Assembly: GCF_002161555.1 (NCBI RefSeq)
Contig: NZ_NFHZ01000002.1
Location: 62,001 to 126,000, forward strand
Origin: Barnesiella sp. An55
Lineage (GTDB): Bacteria; Bacteroidota; Bacteroidia; Bacteroidales; Barnesiellaceae
DNA: 64,000 nucleotides
Direction: 5' to 3'
In this document: piece by piece, positions 1 through 9,402 of the stretch
How positions within the stretch are numbered: the first letter of the stretch is position 1
Layout of the letters: each line of letters begins with the position of its first letter
Notes under the pieces: generated by a model
Databases searched by the model: none
Told to the model about the DNA's origin: nothing
Seen by the model: only the letters and a program-made list of their open reading frames with translations
Position numbers and translations under genes: made by a program

Positions 1-1
1 G

Positions 2-532
2 CCGCAGCATGAGCTATCGTCCAAACGTTATGTCGAACAGGCAACCGCCCGGCTGCTGATTGACTCGATGGACGAGACACGTGGCCGTTCCCTGGCCCAT
101 ACCGCCGAAGGGCAACCCTATCTGCCGGGCTGTCCCGGGCACATCTCCATCTCACACACCCGACAATGGGTAGCCGTAGCCTGGCACCCCCACATGCCAA
201 CAGGTATCGACATCGAGCGTCGGGGCTCCCGGGTCGAACGTGTTGCCGCCCGCGTATTCACCGACAAGGAGTTGAACGCGCACACGACCTCCCTCCAGGC
301 ACATACCCTGTGGCTGCACCTGTGCTGGTCGGCCAAAGAGGCGCTCTTCAAGGCTATCCCCGAAGCCGCAATCGACTTTCGCGAACACCTGCACGTCGCC
401 CCGCCCGACCGTCTTGAGAAGGAGGGGATATTCACCGCGACCGAGAGCCGCACGCCGGCTCACCGCCGCTACACCCTATGGTATCGCACCCACGACGAGT
501 GGGTGATGGTATGCGCCACACCGTTACCGTAA
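2..532 (+). CDS. 4'-phosphopantetheinyl transferase superfamily protein (5' end outside window)
   Basis: This enzyme family moves the 4'-phosphopantetheine arm of coenzyme A onto a serine of acyl or peptidyl carrier proteins. The frame is open to the left edge of the window, so the gene is truncated here and the internal ATG at 68 is probably not the start. Two hallmark motifs are visible: GIDIE, carrying the Mg-binding acidic residues, and WSAKEALFK, carrying the catalytic Glu and Lys. The preceding HISISHT segment fits the CoA-binding part of Sfp-type enzymes. The stop lies 9 bases inside the convergent chaperone gene downstream. The carrier protein it serves cannot be deduced from the window. 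Confidence 0.85.
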   Translation, partial: PQHELSSKRYVEQATARLLIDSMDETRGRSLAHTAEGQPYLPGCPGHISISHTRQWVAVAWHPHMPTGIDIERRGSRVERVAARVFTDKELNAHTTSLQAHTLWLHLCWSAKEALFKAIPEAAIDFREHLHVAPPDRLEKEGIFTATESRTPAHRRYTLWYRTHDEWVMVCATPLP

Positions 533-724
533 CTCGGCTTTGAAGCCGGCGGCACGCACAGCCTCGACCACCCGCTCGGCCGGCACATCGACCTGTACCG
601 TCAGCAGTTTGTCGGGACTCGACAAGTCGAGGCTCCACTGTTCGGGCGTGAGAAACCGATTCAACTGTTCACCTATTTTAGCTACACAACCGGCACATTT
701 GGCCGAAGTCTTTACCTGTATCAT
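524..724 (-). CDS. Small heavy-metal-associated (HMA) domain protein, likely copper chaperone
   Basis: A 66-residue single-domain protein of the size of CopZ/Atx1-like metallochaperones, which carry Cu(I) to P-type ATPases. The metal site is KCAGC, with Cys10 and Cys13 in a CxxC arrangement, and the C-terminal part (RVVEAVRAAGFKAEL) fits the last helix and strand of the ferredoxin-like HMA fold. The usual Gly-Met before the first Cys is replaced by Ala-Lys. It lies 32 bases downstream of the CopA-type ATPase on the same strand and is probably cotranscribed with it. Its 3' end overlaps the convergent phosphopantetheinyl transferase gene by 9 bases. Metal specificity is inferred from the neighbour. 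Confidence 0.75.
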   Translation of the reverse strand: MIQVKTSAKCAGCVAKIGEQLNRFLTPEQWSLDLSSPDKLLTVQVDVPAERVVEAVRAAGFKAELR

Positions 725-756
725 CTCTATATGTTTTTTAGATTAAACTTCTATCT

Positions 757-2913
757 TTATCTCAAACGTAAACTGTTGAGTATCACCGATACCGAACTGA
801 AGGCCATGGCCGCACTCGCCCACATGGGGGTGAGCAACACACCTATGGGATAGAGCACACCGGCGGCCACCGGGATGCACACCACGTTGTAGCCAAAGGC
901 CCAAAACAGATTCTCGCGAATGATGCGCACCGTTTTGCGCGACAGTGTCACGGCCCGGGGCAACAACAGCAAGTCGGAATTCATCAAGGTGACCATGGCT
1001 ACATCCATAGCCTCATCGGTACCCCTACCCATGGCCACACTCACGTCGGCACGAGCCAGTGCCTGCGAGTCGTTGATACCGTCACCCACCATGGCCACAC
1101 ATTTGCCGGCCTGCTGCAACTCGGTCACAAAGCGCTCCTTGTCGTCGGGCAGCACGCCCCACCGATAGTGGTCGATACCGGCCTCCCGAGCCACCTCGGC
1201 GGCGGTCGATTCCTTATCGCCGGTGAGCATATAGACCTCGATGCCGCATTTTTTCAGCTGCTCCACGGCTTCGCGCGAGGTAGCCTTCAAGGCATCCTTC
1301 ACCTCGAAAGCGGCCAACAGCTCCCGATCGTTCCCGAAGTAAACGGTATAGCCCTCGGGGAGAGCCACACCCTTGAGGTGCTCTTCGGCCAACGCCCTGT
1401 TACCGGCCCAAAAGACAGTGTCTTCGCTGGTGCAGGTCACCCCTTTGCCGGTCACGCTCTCAAAGTCGGTCAAGTCGTCGGTCGGGCGATAGCCCCGCTG
1501 CCGCAGGGTCTCGGCCAGCGACAGAGCCAACGGGTGTTCCGACCGCGTTTCGGCAGCCAACAGTACCGGAGCATAACGCTCGAAATCGGGGCCCAAATGT
1601 TCATCGACCACCTGGGGATGCCCTTCGGTCAAAGTACCTGTCTTGTCGAGCACAACGGCATTCACCCGGCACATGTTTTCCAAAGCGAAAGCATCTTTAA
1701 TGAGGATATGTTGTTGTGCCGCCTTGCCAATACCCACCGTCAAGGCCGTGGGTGTGGCCAGTCCTAAAGCACAAGGGCAGGCGATAACCAGTACCGACAC
1801 GGCACTCAGCAACGCATAGGGGAACTTGCCCCAGCCGGCTACCCCTATCCAGATGATAAAGGTGAGTAGCGAAAGGGCAATGACCGTGGGTACAAAAACG
1901 GCAGCCACCTTATCGACAATACCCTGCACGGGGGCTTTACTGCCCTGGGCCTCACGCACCATGCGCACCATGCGCGAAAGCACCGTATCGGCACCCGAGG
2001 CCTCCACCTGCAAAAGGAACGATCCCCGCTGGTTGAGGGTTCCGGCCAACACCCGGTCGCCGGGCTGCTTGGCTACCGCCTCAGACTCGCCGCTAATCAT
2101 GCTCTCATCGACATACGACGACCCCTCGAGCAACACGCCATCGACCGGAATCTTCTCGCCGGGACGCACACTCACCCGATTGCCGGGGCGAAGCATGCCG
2201 ATGGGCACGTCGCACTCCTCGCCGTCGGGTTCAACCAGACGGGCCGTCTTGGGTTGCAACCCCATGAGCGACCGTATCGAAGCCGAGGTGCTCTGTTTGG
2301 CCCGTGCCTCGAGCAGTTTGCCCGTGAGCACAAAGGCGATAATCATCGCCACCGCTTCGTAATAGACGTGAGGCACCAGCCCCAACGATACCCAAAAGCG
2401 GGGATAAATCGTACTGAACAGGCTGAAGAGAAACGACACCGCGGTACTGAGCATGACCAGCGTATCCATGTTGGCACGTCCCTGCCGGGCTGCTTTCCAC
2501 CCCGACACATAAAACGAACGGCCCAGATAGAGGACCGGCAAAGTGAGTACCAACAGCACCCAGGTGAGTGCCGGCACGGGTTCGTGGAAACACATCGACA
2601 GCACCATGACCGGGATGCCGAAAATCCAGGCTCCCACCGTGCGGTGCTTCATGTCGGTATAGTGTTTGCTTTCGGCATCGGCAGCATCGGCCTCGGCATT
2701 TGCCGAGATGACCAAATCGTATCCAGCCGCCTGCACGGCCGCCTGCATCTCTTTCAACGAAATTTTCTTGGGATCATAAACTACCTGCAAGGTATTGGCC
2801 GCAAAGTTGACCGTAGCCTCGGCCACACCCGGCAATTCACTCACGGTCTTCTCGACCGTAGCCGCGCACACGGCGCAACTCATTTCCAACACGGGTATTA
2901 CTTGTTTCTCCAT
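757..2913 (-). CDS. copA: Copper-translocating P-type ATPase (CopA type)
   Basis: A 718-residue P1B-type ATPase that would export Cu(I) across the inner membrane. In order I see one N-terminal HMA domain with Cys13 and Cys16 (MSCAVC), membrane segments from about residue 92 to 200, the actuator motif SGES at 274-277, the intramembrane metal motif CPC at 379-381, the phosphorylation motif DKTGT with Asp423, the SEHP nucleotide-domain motif near 458-461, and GDGIND at 610-615. The C-terminal helix ([12 protein letters not shown]) is typical of Cu(I) rather than Zn/Cd pumps. Only one HMA domain is fused; the separate HMA gene just downstream may serve as its chaperone. Confidence 0.95.
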   Translation of the reverse strand: MEKQVIPVLEMSCAVCAATVEKTVSELPGVAEATVNFAANTLQVVYDPKKISLKEMQAAVQAAGYDLVISANAEADAADAESKHYTDMKHRTVGAWIFGIPVMVLSMCFHEPVPALTWVLLVLTLPVLYLGRSFYVSGWKAARQGRANMDTLVMLSTAVSFLFSLFSTIYPRFWVSLGLVPHVYYEAVAMIIAFVLTGKLLEARAKQSTSASIRSLMGLQPKTARLVEPDGEECDVPIGMLRPGNRVSVRPGEKIPVDGVLLEGSSYVDESMISGESEAVAKQPGDRVLAGTLNQRGSFLLQVEASGADTVLSRMVRMVREAQGSKAPVQGIVDKVAAVFVPTVIALSLLTFIIWIGVAGWGKFPYALLSAVSVLVIACPCALGLATPTALTVGIGKAAQQHILIKDAFALENMCRVNAVVLDKTGTLTEGHPQVVDEHLGPDFERYAPVLLAAETRSEHPLALSLAETLRQRGYRPTDDLTDFESVTGKGVTCTSEDTVFWAGNRALAEEHLKGVALPEGYTVYFGNDRELLAAFEVKDALKATSREAVEQLKKCGIEVYMLTGDKESTAAEVAREAGIDHYRWGVLPDDKERFVTELQQAGKCVAMVGDGINDSQALARADVSVAMGRGTDEAMDVAMVTLMNSDLLLLPRAVTLSRKTVRIIRENLFWAFGYNVVCIPVAAGVLYPIGVLLTPMWASAAMAFSSVSVILNSLRLR

Positions 2914-2989
2914 AGGTCTCCTTTCGATTATACGTTTAACACCCTGCGGCCGGTTTTGCTCAACGGCACTCGATTGTCACAACCGAGCC

Positions 2990-3355
2990 TCAAGCCTGAG
3001 CGTCCTCGTCGGACGAGCGTCGCATGGTGCACTTTCCATTCAACACGGCGCCCGGTTCTATAGCCAGCCGATGGGCCTCGACATCGCCCTCGAGCGACGA
3101 AGTCGCCTTCAAGACCAGCATCTCGGCTACCGTCACGTTGCCCTCTACCCGGCCCACGACCTCGGCATTCACAGCCACGATATCGCCAATTACCTGACCG
3201 GTCTCGCCAATCACGACTTTTCCCTGGCACTCCAGCTGCCCCTTGAGCGTACCGTCGATGCGAATATCTTTTTGCGAAACAATCTTGCCTACGATTGTCG
3301 TCTCTGCGGTGAGCGCATTATGCGCCATACCCGAAAAAGTATTATCCTTTGCCAT
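2990..3355 (-). CDS. Bactofilin (polymer-forming cytoskeletal protein)
   Basis: A 121-residue protein of the bactofilin family, which assembles into nucleotide-independent filaments through a right-handed beta-helix. The core from about residue 15 to 110 shows the expected short hydrophobic repeats with Gly turns (TTIVGKIVSQKDIRIDGTLKG, then QVIGDIVAVNAEVVGRVEGN). Short polar tails flank the core; the C-terminal tail ends SSDEDAQA. A candidate -7 box (TATTTTTG on this strand) lies at 3446-3453, about 90 bases upstream. It ends about 75 bases before copA and could be cotranscribed, but no functional link is evident. A role in cell shape or envelope organisation is inferred from the family. Confidence 0.85.
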   Translation of the reverse strand: MAKDNTFSGMAHNALTAETTIVGKIVSQKDIRIDGTLKGQLECQGKVVIGETGQVIGDIVAVNAEVVGRVEGNVTVAEMLVLKATSSLEGDVEAHRLAIEPGAVLNGKCTMRRSSDEDAQA

Positions 3356-3628
3356 ATCTGTATCTTATATTCTTGGTCTCACAAAGGCGATGCAAACCAT
3401 TCAAGTTGCGCCAGCCGAGGTCAGAGTCTATTTTTACAACTCTTGCAAAAATAGAAAGAATCTCCCGAAATATACATGCCGGGTCTGATAATCATTGCAA
3501 AAAGAGGTGATAATATTTTACGGGTCCGGCTCCCGGGAATGTAGATAAAAAGAAATTTTTGAATGGTTTCGGCCAGGCTACATCCTATTATTCTTTGTAC
3601 CTTTGCGCATCTTTAGCACCCAGAGCTT

Positions 3629-4999
3629 ATGTTGTCGCAGCACCTGAACCTGACCGAAGGAGGCATCACCGGGACCCTACTGAAATTTACCCTCCCCATG
3701 ATGGCCGGAGCCCTGTTGCAGCAGTGCTACAACATAGCCGATACCCTCATCGTAGGGCAGTTTGTCGGCCCCGAGGCACTGGCGGCCGTGGGATCGGCCT
3801 ACACACTCATGGTCTTTCTCTGCTCCATTCTGCTGGGCCTCTCGCTGGGTAGCAGCACCGTCTTTTCGCAACAATACGGGGCCGGCAACCTGGAGGCACT
3901 TCGTCACAGTTCGTATGTGTCGTTTACCCTGATTCTTTCCATCACGGTGCTACTCAACGTGGTTGCATTTCTTGCCCTCGACCCCATACTGCGATTTCTG
4001 CAAGTACCGTCCGAGGTCTATCCGCTCATGCACGACTATCTGTGGATTATCTTTTGGGGAATACTCTTTACCTTTATCTATAATTTCTATGCCGCTCTGC
4101 TGCGCGCCGTGGGCGACTCGGTCACTCCGCTGTGGTTTCTCTCGCTGTCGGTCGTACTCAATATTCTGCTCGACCTGCTCTTTATCCTGTCGCTCCACTG
4201 GGGCATACAGGGAGCCGCAGCGGCAACCGTCATAGCCCAGGGCTCGGCCGCCATAGGAATTGCCGTCTATACCTACCGCAAACGGCCCGAACTGCGGATA
4301 CACCGAAAAGATATTTACTTCGACCGCACTACGGTCAAGGAGATTACCGCCTTCTCGACACTCACCTGCGTGCAACAGTCGGTCATGAATCTGGGCATTC
4401 TGCTGGTACAGGGACTGGTCAACAGTTTCGGCACCGTGGTGATGGCCGCCTTTGCCGCCGCCGTCAAAATCGATGCCTTTGCCTATATGCCCGTGCAGGA
4501 GTTTGGCAATGCCTTCTCGACCTTTGTCGCCCAGAATTTCGGAGCCCACAAGCGACAGCGCATACGCCGGGGCATACGTCAAGCCTTGCTCATCAGCTGC
4601 CTCTTCTCTCTCACGGTGTCACTGCTGATATTCCTCTTTGCCGAGCCGCTCATGCTCATCTTTGTCAAGCCCTACGAAACGGAAATCCTGCGCATCGGGG
4701 CCCAATACCTGCGCATCGAAGGGGCGTTCTATGCCCTCATCGGCATCCTCTTCCTTCTCTACGGCTACTATCGGTCGGTGCGGATGCCGGGCATGTCGGT
4801 CATCCTCACCGTGCTTTCGCTGGGTACCCGTGTAGCCCTCTCCTACGCTTTGGCTACTCTGCCGGCCGTGGGGGTGACCGGCATCTGGTGGTCGATTCCC
4901 ATCGGGTGGTTCATTGCCGATCTCGTAGGCATCGTCTATTACAAGCTATCGGCGACTCGCGTAGGCCGACTTATGGCTCTAACGCACACACCGGTCTGA
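3629..4999 (+). CDS. MATE family efflux transporter
   Basis: A 456-residue integral membrane protein of the multidrug and toxic compound extrusion family, which exports cationic compounds in exchange for Na+ or H+. The N-terminal signature is clear: after GTLLKFTLPMMAGALLQQCY comes NIADTLIVGQFVG, followed by about twelve hydrophobic segments in two pseudo-repeated halves. The second half begins near residue 235 (KEITAFSTLTCVQQSVMN). A Bacteroidetes-type -7 box TACCTTTG at 3598-3605 places transcription just ahead of the ATG. It stands alone, divergent from the bactofilin gene. The substrate is unknown; DinF/NorM-like members are similar in length. Confidence 0.9.
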   Translation: MLSQHLNLTEGGITGTLLKFTLPMMAGALLQQCYNIADTLIVGQFVGPEALAAVGSAYTLMVFLCSILLGLSLGSSTVFSQQYGAGNLEALRHSSYVSFTLILSITVLLNVVAFLALDPILRFLQVPSEVYPLMHDYLWIIFWGILFTFIYNFYAALLRAVGDSVTPLWFLSLSVVLNILLDLLFILSLHWGIQGAAAATVIAQGSAAIGIAVYTYRKRPELRIHRKDIYFDRTTVKEITAFSTLTCVQQSVMNLGILLVQGLVNSFGTVVMAAFAAAVKIDAFAYMPVQEFGNAFSTFVAQNFGAHKRQRIRRGIRQALLISCLFSLTVSLLIFLFAEPLMLIFVKPYETEILRIGAQYLRIEGAFYALIGILFLLYGYYRSVRMPGMSVILTVLSLGTRVALSYALATLPAVGVTGIWWSIPIGWFIADLVGIVYYKLSATRVGRLMALTHTPV

Positions 5000-5025
5000 C
5001 CCCAAAACATGTGCGCATCGCGGCA

Positions 5026-5055
5026 TTGGCCTGTCGGCTCTTTTCATTACCTTTG
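5026..5055 (+). promoter_or_regulatory. Bacteroidetes-type promoter of folB
   Basis: TTG at 5026-5028 and TACCTTTG at 5048-5055 are separated by 19 bases, matching the -33/-7 architecture used by the Bacteroidetes primary sigma factor. The predicted start of transcription falls about 10-15 bases before the folB ATG at 5076. Confidence 0.65.
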
Positions 5056-5075
5056 TTCCCAGATAAATCTTTCAC

Positions 5076-5429
5076 ATGAAAACAGCGATACACATAGGCT
5101 CCATGCGCTTCTATGCATACCATGGTGTCTTGCCGCAAGAACAAAAGGCGGGCAACTACTTCAGAGTCGAGGCGACGCTCTATACCGACTTCACCCGGGC
5201 GCTGACCTCGGACGAACTGACCGACACGGTCAACTATGCCGACATCTGTCGCGTCATTGCCGACGAAATGGCTCGCCCCTCCCGTCTGCTCGAGCATGTA
5301 GCAGGCCGCATCATCGATGCCATCACACGACAATACCCCACGATTACGGGCGGCAAACTCGTCGTGACAAAAGAGAAACCTCCCATTCCCGGCGACATTC
5401 GCGACGTATCGGTCGTGGTGGAGTGGTAA
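5076..5429 (+). CDS. folB: Dihydroneopterin aldolase
   Basis: A 117-residue enzyme of folate synthesis that splits dihydroneopterin into 6-hydroxymethyl-dihydropterin and glycolaldehyde. Family motifs are present in order: FYAYHGVLPQEQ with the catalytic Glu near residue 22, TVNYADI, LLEHVAGRI with the pterin-binding Glu, and the C-terminal KEKPPIPG with the conserved Lys. Length equals the usual 115-125 residues. It has its own promoter and is convergent with rpiB, so it seems monocistronic; no other folate genes are nearby. Confidence 0.93.
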   Translation: MKTAIHIGSMRFYAYHGVLPQEQKAGNYFRVEATLYTDFTRALTSDELTDTVNYADICRVIADEMARPSRLLEHVAGRIIDAITRQYPTITGGKLVVTKEKPPIPGDIRDVSVVVEW

Positions 5430-5445
5430 CCGCAAAAAAACTTTC

Positions 5446-5901
5446 TTATTTTCCTACCGGAATCTTGTCGATGCGACGTTGGTGACGGCCACCTTCGAAA
5501 TCGGTATTCAAGAAGATATCGACCAGACGGCGGCACAAGTCGGCCGAGATGAAACGGCCCGGCATCACCAGCACGTTGGCATCGTTGTGCTGACGGGCCA
5601 ACGAAGCAATCTCCTCGGTCCAGCACAAAGCCGCACGAATACCCTGATGCTTGTTGAGCGTCATGTTTATGCCGTTGCCGCTGCCACAGATAGCAATACC
5701 CGGATAGCACTCGCCCTGCTCCACGGCCACAGCCAACGGATGAGCGAAATCGGGATAATCGCAACTTTCGGTCGAGTAGGTTCCAAAGTCCTTATAGGCA
5801 ATACCCCGAGCATCAAGCTCTTGCATCACAACTTGTTTCATCTCATACCCGGCGTGGTCGCAGGCCAATCCCACCGGCTTTCCCGATTTCAATATACTCA
5901 T
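5446..5901 (-). CDS. rpiB: Ribose-5-phosphate isomerase B
   Basis: A 151-residue LacAB/RpiB sugar isomerase that interconverts ribulose 5-phosphate and ribose 5-phosphate in the pentose phosphate pathway. The N-terminal ACDHAGYEMKQ motif and the ICGSGNGINMTLNK segment, carrying the conserved Cys of the active site, are diagnostic. The C-terminal DFEGGRHQRRIDKI is the usual phosphate-binding end. A promoter is visible on this strand: TTTG (5955-5958), 20 bases, TATTTTTG (5927-5934). It is convergent with folB, with only 16 bases between the stop codons. Confidence 0.94.
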   Translation of the reverse strand: MSILKSGKPVGLACDHAGYEMKQVVMQELDARGIAYKDFGTYSTESCDYPDFAHPLAVAVEQGECYPGIAICGSGNGINMTLNKHQGIRAALCWTEEIASLARQHNDANVLVMPGRFISADLCRRLVDIFLNTDFEGGRHQRRIDKIPVGK

Positions 5902-6282
5902 AAACTTTTGATATTTTTTTGTCCAACAAAAATAGCATATTTCAAGAGTTGTAACAAATAATTCATACTTCTGTTGAAACTTATTAATTCATTTCCTTTT
6001 GTCACAAAAATACCAAAAATATTTTCCCCTCCTCTCTATCGTCCTACACGATTCAAAAGACTTTTTATCTAAATTATGTCACGGCAGAACCTTCTGAGCC
6101 GTAATTTGTTATTATCTGAAAACCCGATTTGAACCGCCTCGAAGATGCGACTTTTCGACAGCTTCGTGAAAAGGGAATTTTATACAAAACTTAACAAGTT
6201 GAATAAAAAGCAATTAGGTGGTTATCACCAGAAAATATACATTTGCAGCCCAACTCGTGAGAGACCTAAACCAAAACTATAT
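5902..6282. other. Intergenic region between rpiB and the barrel protein gene
   Basis: A 381-base AT-rich stretch between divergent genes. It contains the rpiB promoter at its left and a -7 box TACATTTG at 6238-6245 for the rightward gene. The frame of the rightward gene extends upstream to 6145, but that part would precede the predicted transcription start and does not look coding. A short inverted repeat (CGAAG at 6139-6143 and CTTCG near 6162) is the only other structure I see. Confidence 0.5.
5927..5958 (-). promoter_or_regulatory. Promoter of rpiB
   Basis: On the minus strand TTTG (5958-5955) and TATTTTTG (5934-5927) are spaced by 20 bases, a good match to the Bacteroidetes -33/-7 consensus. 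Transcription would start about 20 bases before the rpiB ATG at 5901. Confidence 0.6.
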
Positions 6283-7485
6283 ATGAAACTATTCGCACGA
6301 TATTCGCTTCTCTGTCTCGGGTACCTCGCCGCAGGAGTATGCTCCACGAAGGCTCAGGTATTGACCGAAAACGACAGCACTGCCGTAATAGCTTCGACCG
6401 ACAGTTTTCCCACCCAGGAGGTGGCCCCCAAAAAACTGAACCTCGTACAGAAGGTCGTGAAATATTTCAACGACTCCAACGAGCCACACCCCGACAAAAA
6501 GTTCGATTTCGGTATCATCGGCGGTCCGCACTACTCATCGACCACCAAACTGGGGCTGGGCATCGTGGCCTCGGGCACCTACCGCATGCGTCGCGACTCG
6601 CTCACACAACTCTCCAACGTATCGATTTATGGCGATGCTACCACCACAGGGTTCCTGCTCATCGGGGTCAAGGGCAACAACATCTTTCCCGAAAACAAAT
6701 ACCGCATCGACTACGACTTCTACCTCTACACCTTCCCCAGCGATTTCTGGGGAATCGGTTACGACAACGGCAACAACAACGACAACAAGAGCAGCTACAA
6801 CCGGCTCGAGACCATCTTGCGCATCGACTGGATGGCCCGCCTTCACAAAGATCTCTATGGGGGTATCTCCACCGGTTTCAACTGGGTGAAAGGCTCCGAC
6901 TTTACCAAACCGGCCCTGCTCAACGGCGAACCTCACGAAGTCATCAGCACCAGTCTGGGACTCACCCTCACCTACGACAGCCGCGACTTCATCCCCAATG
7001 CTGCCCGAGGGGTCTATTTCAACGTGCGACAACGATTCTTTCCCCGAGTTCTCGGTAACAAACAGAGTTTTACCCGCACCGCCTTCATCTTCGACTTCTA
7101 CCAGCGGGCCTGGAAAGGGGCCATCCTCGCCTTCGACCTGCACGGCGAATTCAACTATGGCAACGTGCCCTGGAACATGCTTGCCTCACTGGGGGGCTCG
7201 ACCCGCATGCGGGGATACTACGAAGGGCGCTACCGCGACAAAAGCCTCATCGAGGCCCAGCTGGAACTGCGCCAGCACATCTGGCGGCGAAACGGTATTG
7301 CCATCTGGATAGGAGCCGGCAATGTGTTCCCCTCGTTCTCTCGTTTCGACTGGGGGCACACCCTGCCCAACTATGGCATAGGCTACCGCTGGGAATTTAA
7401 AAACCGGGTCAACCTGCGACTCGATTATGGATTTGGCAAGAAAGGACAATCGGGATTTTTATTCAACATCAATGAAGCATTTTAA
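6283..7485 (+). CDS. Outer-membrane beta-barrel protein (surface antigen / Omp85-like barrel)
   Basis: A 400-residue predicted outer-membrane protein. I chose the ATG at 6283 because it begins a signal peptide (MKLFARYSLLCLGYLAAG, cleavage after the STKA/Q region) and because a -7 box TACATTTG at 6238-6245 lies just upstream; the in-frame ATG at 6145 would be untranscribed. The body has alternating aromatic/polar strands, a Bac_surface_Ag-like middle (LGLTLTYDSRDFIPNAARG, typical of the BamA/TamA barrel) and a C-terminal strand ending in aromatic Phe. No POTRA repeats are present, so it is not BamA itself. It overlaps the start of the phosphoethanolamine transferase gene by 14 bases, implying translational coupling. 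Confidence 0.8.
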   Translation: MKLFARYSLLCLGYLAAGVCSTKAQVLTENDSTAVIASTDSFPTQEVAPKKLNLVQKVVKYFNDSNEPHPDKKFDFGIIGGPHYSSTTKLGLGIVASGTYRMRRDSLTQLSNVSIYGDATTTGFLLIGVKGNNIFPENKYRIDYDFYLYTFPSDFWGIGYDNGNNNDNKSSYNRLETILRIDWMARLHKDLYGGISTGFNWVKGSDFTKPALLNGEPHEVISTSLGLTLTYDSRDFIPNAARGVYFNVRQRFFPRVLGNKQSFTRTAFIFDFYQRAWKGAILAFDLHGEFNYGNVPWNMLASLGGSTRMRGYYEGRYRDKSLIEAQLELRQHIWRRNGIAIWIGAGNVFPSFSRFDWGHTLPNYGIGYRWEFKNRVNLRLDYGFGKKGQSGFLFNINEAF

Positions 7486-9157
7486 TCGACTATTCACGCA
7501 AAAACGCATCTTCGGGATTTTTCTGCTGGTGATGCTGGTGCCCAATATATTCCTCTGTTTCACCGAGCATCTGCCCTGGCTTTTCAAGATTGCGTATATC
7601 CTCATACCGGGTGCTCTCTACCTGCTGCTACTGAACCTCTCGCGCAAACCGGGCATCACGTTCTGGGCTCTCTTCCCGCTGCATTTCATCGGAGCCTTCC
7701 AGTTGGTGCTGCTCTACCTCTTTGGCAACTCCATCATCGCCTCCGACATGTTCCTCAACATGTTCACCACCAACAGCGGCGAGGCCATTGAACTGCTCGA
7801 TAAATTGGCTCCGGCCGTCGTGGGAGTTTTTCTGCTATATCTGCCGGCACTAGCTCTGGCCGTCTATTCCATACGCCGGCCCGACTCCCTCTCGCCGCTC
7901 TTCCAAAAGCGGGCCTTTATGATGGCCATGATTCTGCTCGGGAGCGGACTGCTTGTCTATACCCCGGCTCACCGCCAGGCTCCACACCGGGCCCGACTCG
8001 ACAACCTCTACCCCATCAACGTCTTCAACAACGCCCGGTTTGCCATAAGCAGCTGGAAGGCGGCCAAGAATTACACCCGCACCTCACGCGACTTTGACTA
8101 CCGCGCCACCTCGTCGCGCGACTCGAAAGAGCCCGAGGTCTATATCCTTGTCATCGGCGAAACAGCCCGCGCCGGGAACTGGGGCCTGTATGGTTATGAA
8201 CGCAACACCACTCCCCGGCTCAGTGCCCGCCCCGAGGTCATCCACTTCGACGACGTGCTCACTCAAATCAACGCTACCCACAAGAGCGTACCCCTGATGC
8301 TCTGCCCCGCCGACGCCCTCGACTTCAACCAAATCTACCAGCAAAAAAGCCTCATCACCGCCTTTAAACAGGCAGGATTTCGCACCGCATTCATATCCAA
8401 TCAGTTGCGCAATGGCTCGTTTACCGACTTCTTTGCCGACGAGGCCGACTGCACGCTCTACCTGATGGCCCCCAAAAACAAACCGCACCTGCACGACGAC
8501 GCCATGCTGCCGATAGTCGATTCGTTGCTCAACAAGGGGGCTACCAAACAACTCATCGTGCTGCACACCTACGGGTCGCACTTCAACTATTGCGAACGTT
8601 ACAGCGACAAATACCGAACATTTACCCCCGACCGCATCAGCGAAATCAAGCGCAAAGACCGGCAGGCCATGATCAACGCCTATGACAACTCGATTGTAGC
8701 TACCGACCGGTTGCTCGACCAAATAATCGACAGGCTGAGCCGCACCGGAAAAACAGCGGCCATGCTTTACCTATCGGACCACGGCGAAGATCTGCTCGAC
8801 GACGACCGAGACCGATTCCTCCACGCCTCACCTGTCCCCACTTATTACCAGTTGCACGTGCCGTTTATCCTGTGGTTCTCGCCCCAATACGAAAAACAGT
8901 TTCCTCTCGAGGTGCAACAAGCCCGGCAACAGCACACAACCCCCTTCGACTCGCGGGTTGTCTTTCACACGCTGCTGGCCATCGGCGGCATCGAAACCGA
9001 CTATCGCAACGACAGCCTCTCGCTCGTGAGCCCCTCGTTCCACCTGGAGAAACGATACTACCTGGGCGAACGCAATACCCCCATACCCGTACACTACATC
9101 CCGTTTGCCGACGAGGATCGACTTGCCTTCAAACGCCACGGCATCGAACCTAAATAA
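7472..9157 (+). CDS. Phosphoethanolamine transferase, sulfatase superfamily (EptA-like)
   Basis: A 561-residue inner-membrane enzyme with an alkaline-phosphatase-fold catalytic domain facing the periplasm, of the family that adds phosphoethanolamine to lipid A phosphate. About five membrane helices occupy residues 12-180. The catalytic domain opens with VIGETARAGNWGLYGYERN, the EptA/MCR-type metal and product site, continues with ATHKSVPLMLC, which should hold the Thr/Ser nucleophile, and has YLSDHGEDLLDD plus a late His (DRFLHAS). The ATG at 7472 was chosen because it begins a membrane-anchor sequence; an upstream in-frame ATG at 7427 lies deep in the barrel gene. Bacteroidales lipid A often carries 1-phosphoethanolamine, which fits this role, but substrate is inferred. 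Confidence 0.85.
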   Translation: MKHFNRLFTQKRIFGIFLLVMLVPNIFLCFTEHLPWLFKIAYILIPGALYLLLLNLSRKPGITFWALFPLHFIGAFQLVLLYLFGNSIIASDMFLNMFTTNSGEAIELLDKLAPAVVGVFLLYLPALALAVYSIRRPDSLSPLFQKRAFMMAMILLGSGLLVYTPAHRQAPHRARLDNLYPINVFNNARFAISSWKAAKNYTRTSRDFDYRATSSRDSKEPEVYILVIGETARAGNWGLYGYERNTTPRLSARPEVIHFDDVLTQINATHKSVPLMLCPADALDFNQIYQQKSLITAFKQAGFRTAFISNQLRNGSFTDFFADEADCTLYLMAPKNKPHLHDDAMLPIVDSLLNKGATKQLIVLHTYGSHFNYCERYSDKYRTFTPDRISEIKRKDRQAMINAYDNSIVATDRLLDQIIDRLSRTGKTAAMLYLSDHGEDLLDDDRDRFLHASPVPTYYQLHVPFILWFSPQYEKQFPLEVQQARQQHTTPFDSRVVFHTLLAIGGIETDYRNDSLSLVSPSFHLEKRYYLGERNTPIPVHYIPFADEDRLAFKRHGIEPK

Positions 9158-9302
9158 CAAGCGGAAACATTTTGCCCTACAACACAAGGGGGAATACAGA
9201 ATTGGCCCTGCAAATACGTGAGCAGTTCCCCGGCGCTCTATTTGTGACGATATGCCGGCATGGCCACTTGAATTGACATACCACAAAAAAACTTAATCGA
9301 GC

Positions 9303-9334
9303 TTGTTTTTTGCTCTTTACTTTCGCTATATTTG
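9303..9334 (+). promoter_or_regulatory. Promoter of the polyprenol-phosphate glycosyltransferase gene
   Basis: TTG at 9303-9305 and TATATTTG at 9327-9334 are separated by 21 bases, a Bacteroidetes-type promoter. Transcription would begin near 9341, which supports the start codon at 9403 over the in-frame ATG at 9310. Confidence 0.6.
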
Positions 9335-9402
9335 TAAGAATAAAAGCGACGAGTCTCGCGCTCGCCTGCACAATTGGCATCAGAACAAAACAAGATATCT
9401 AT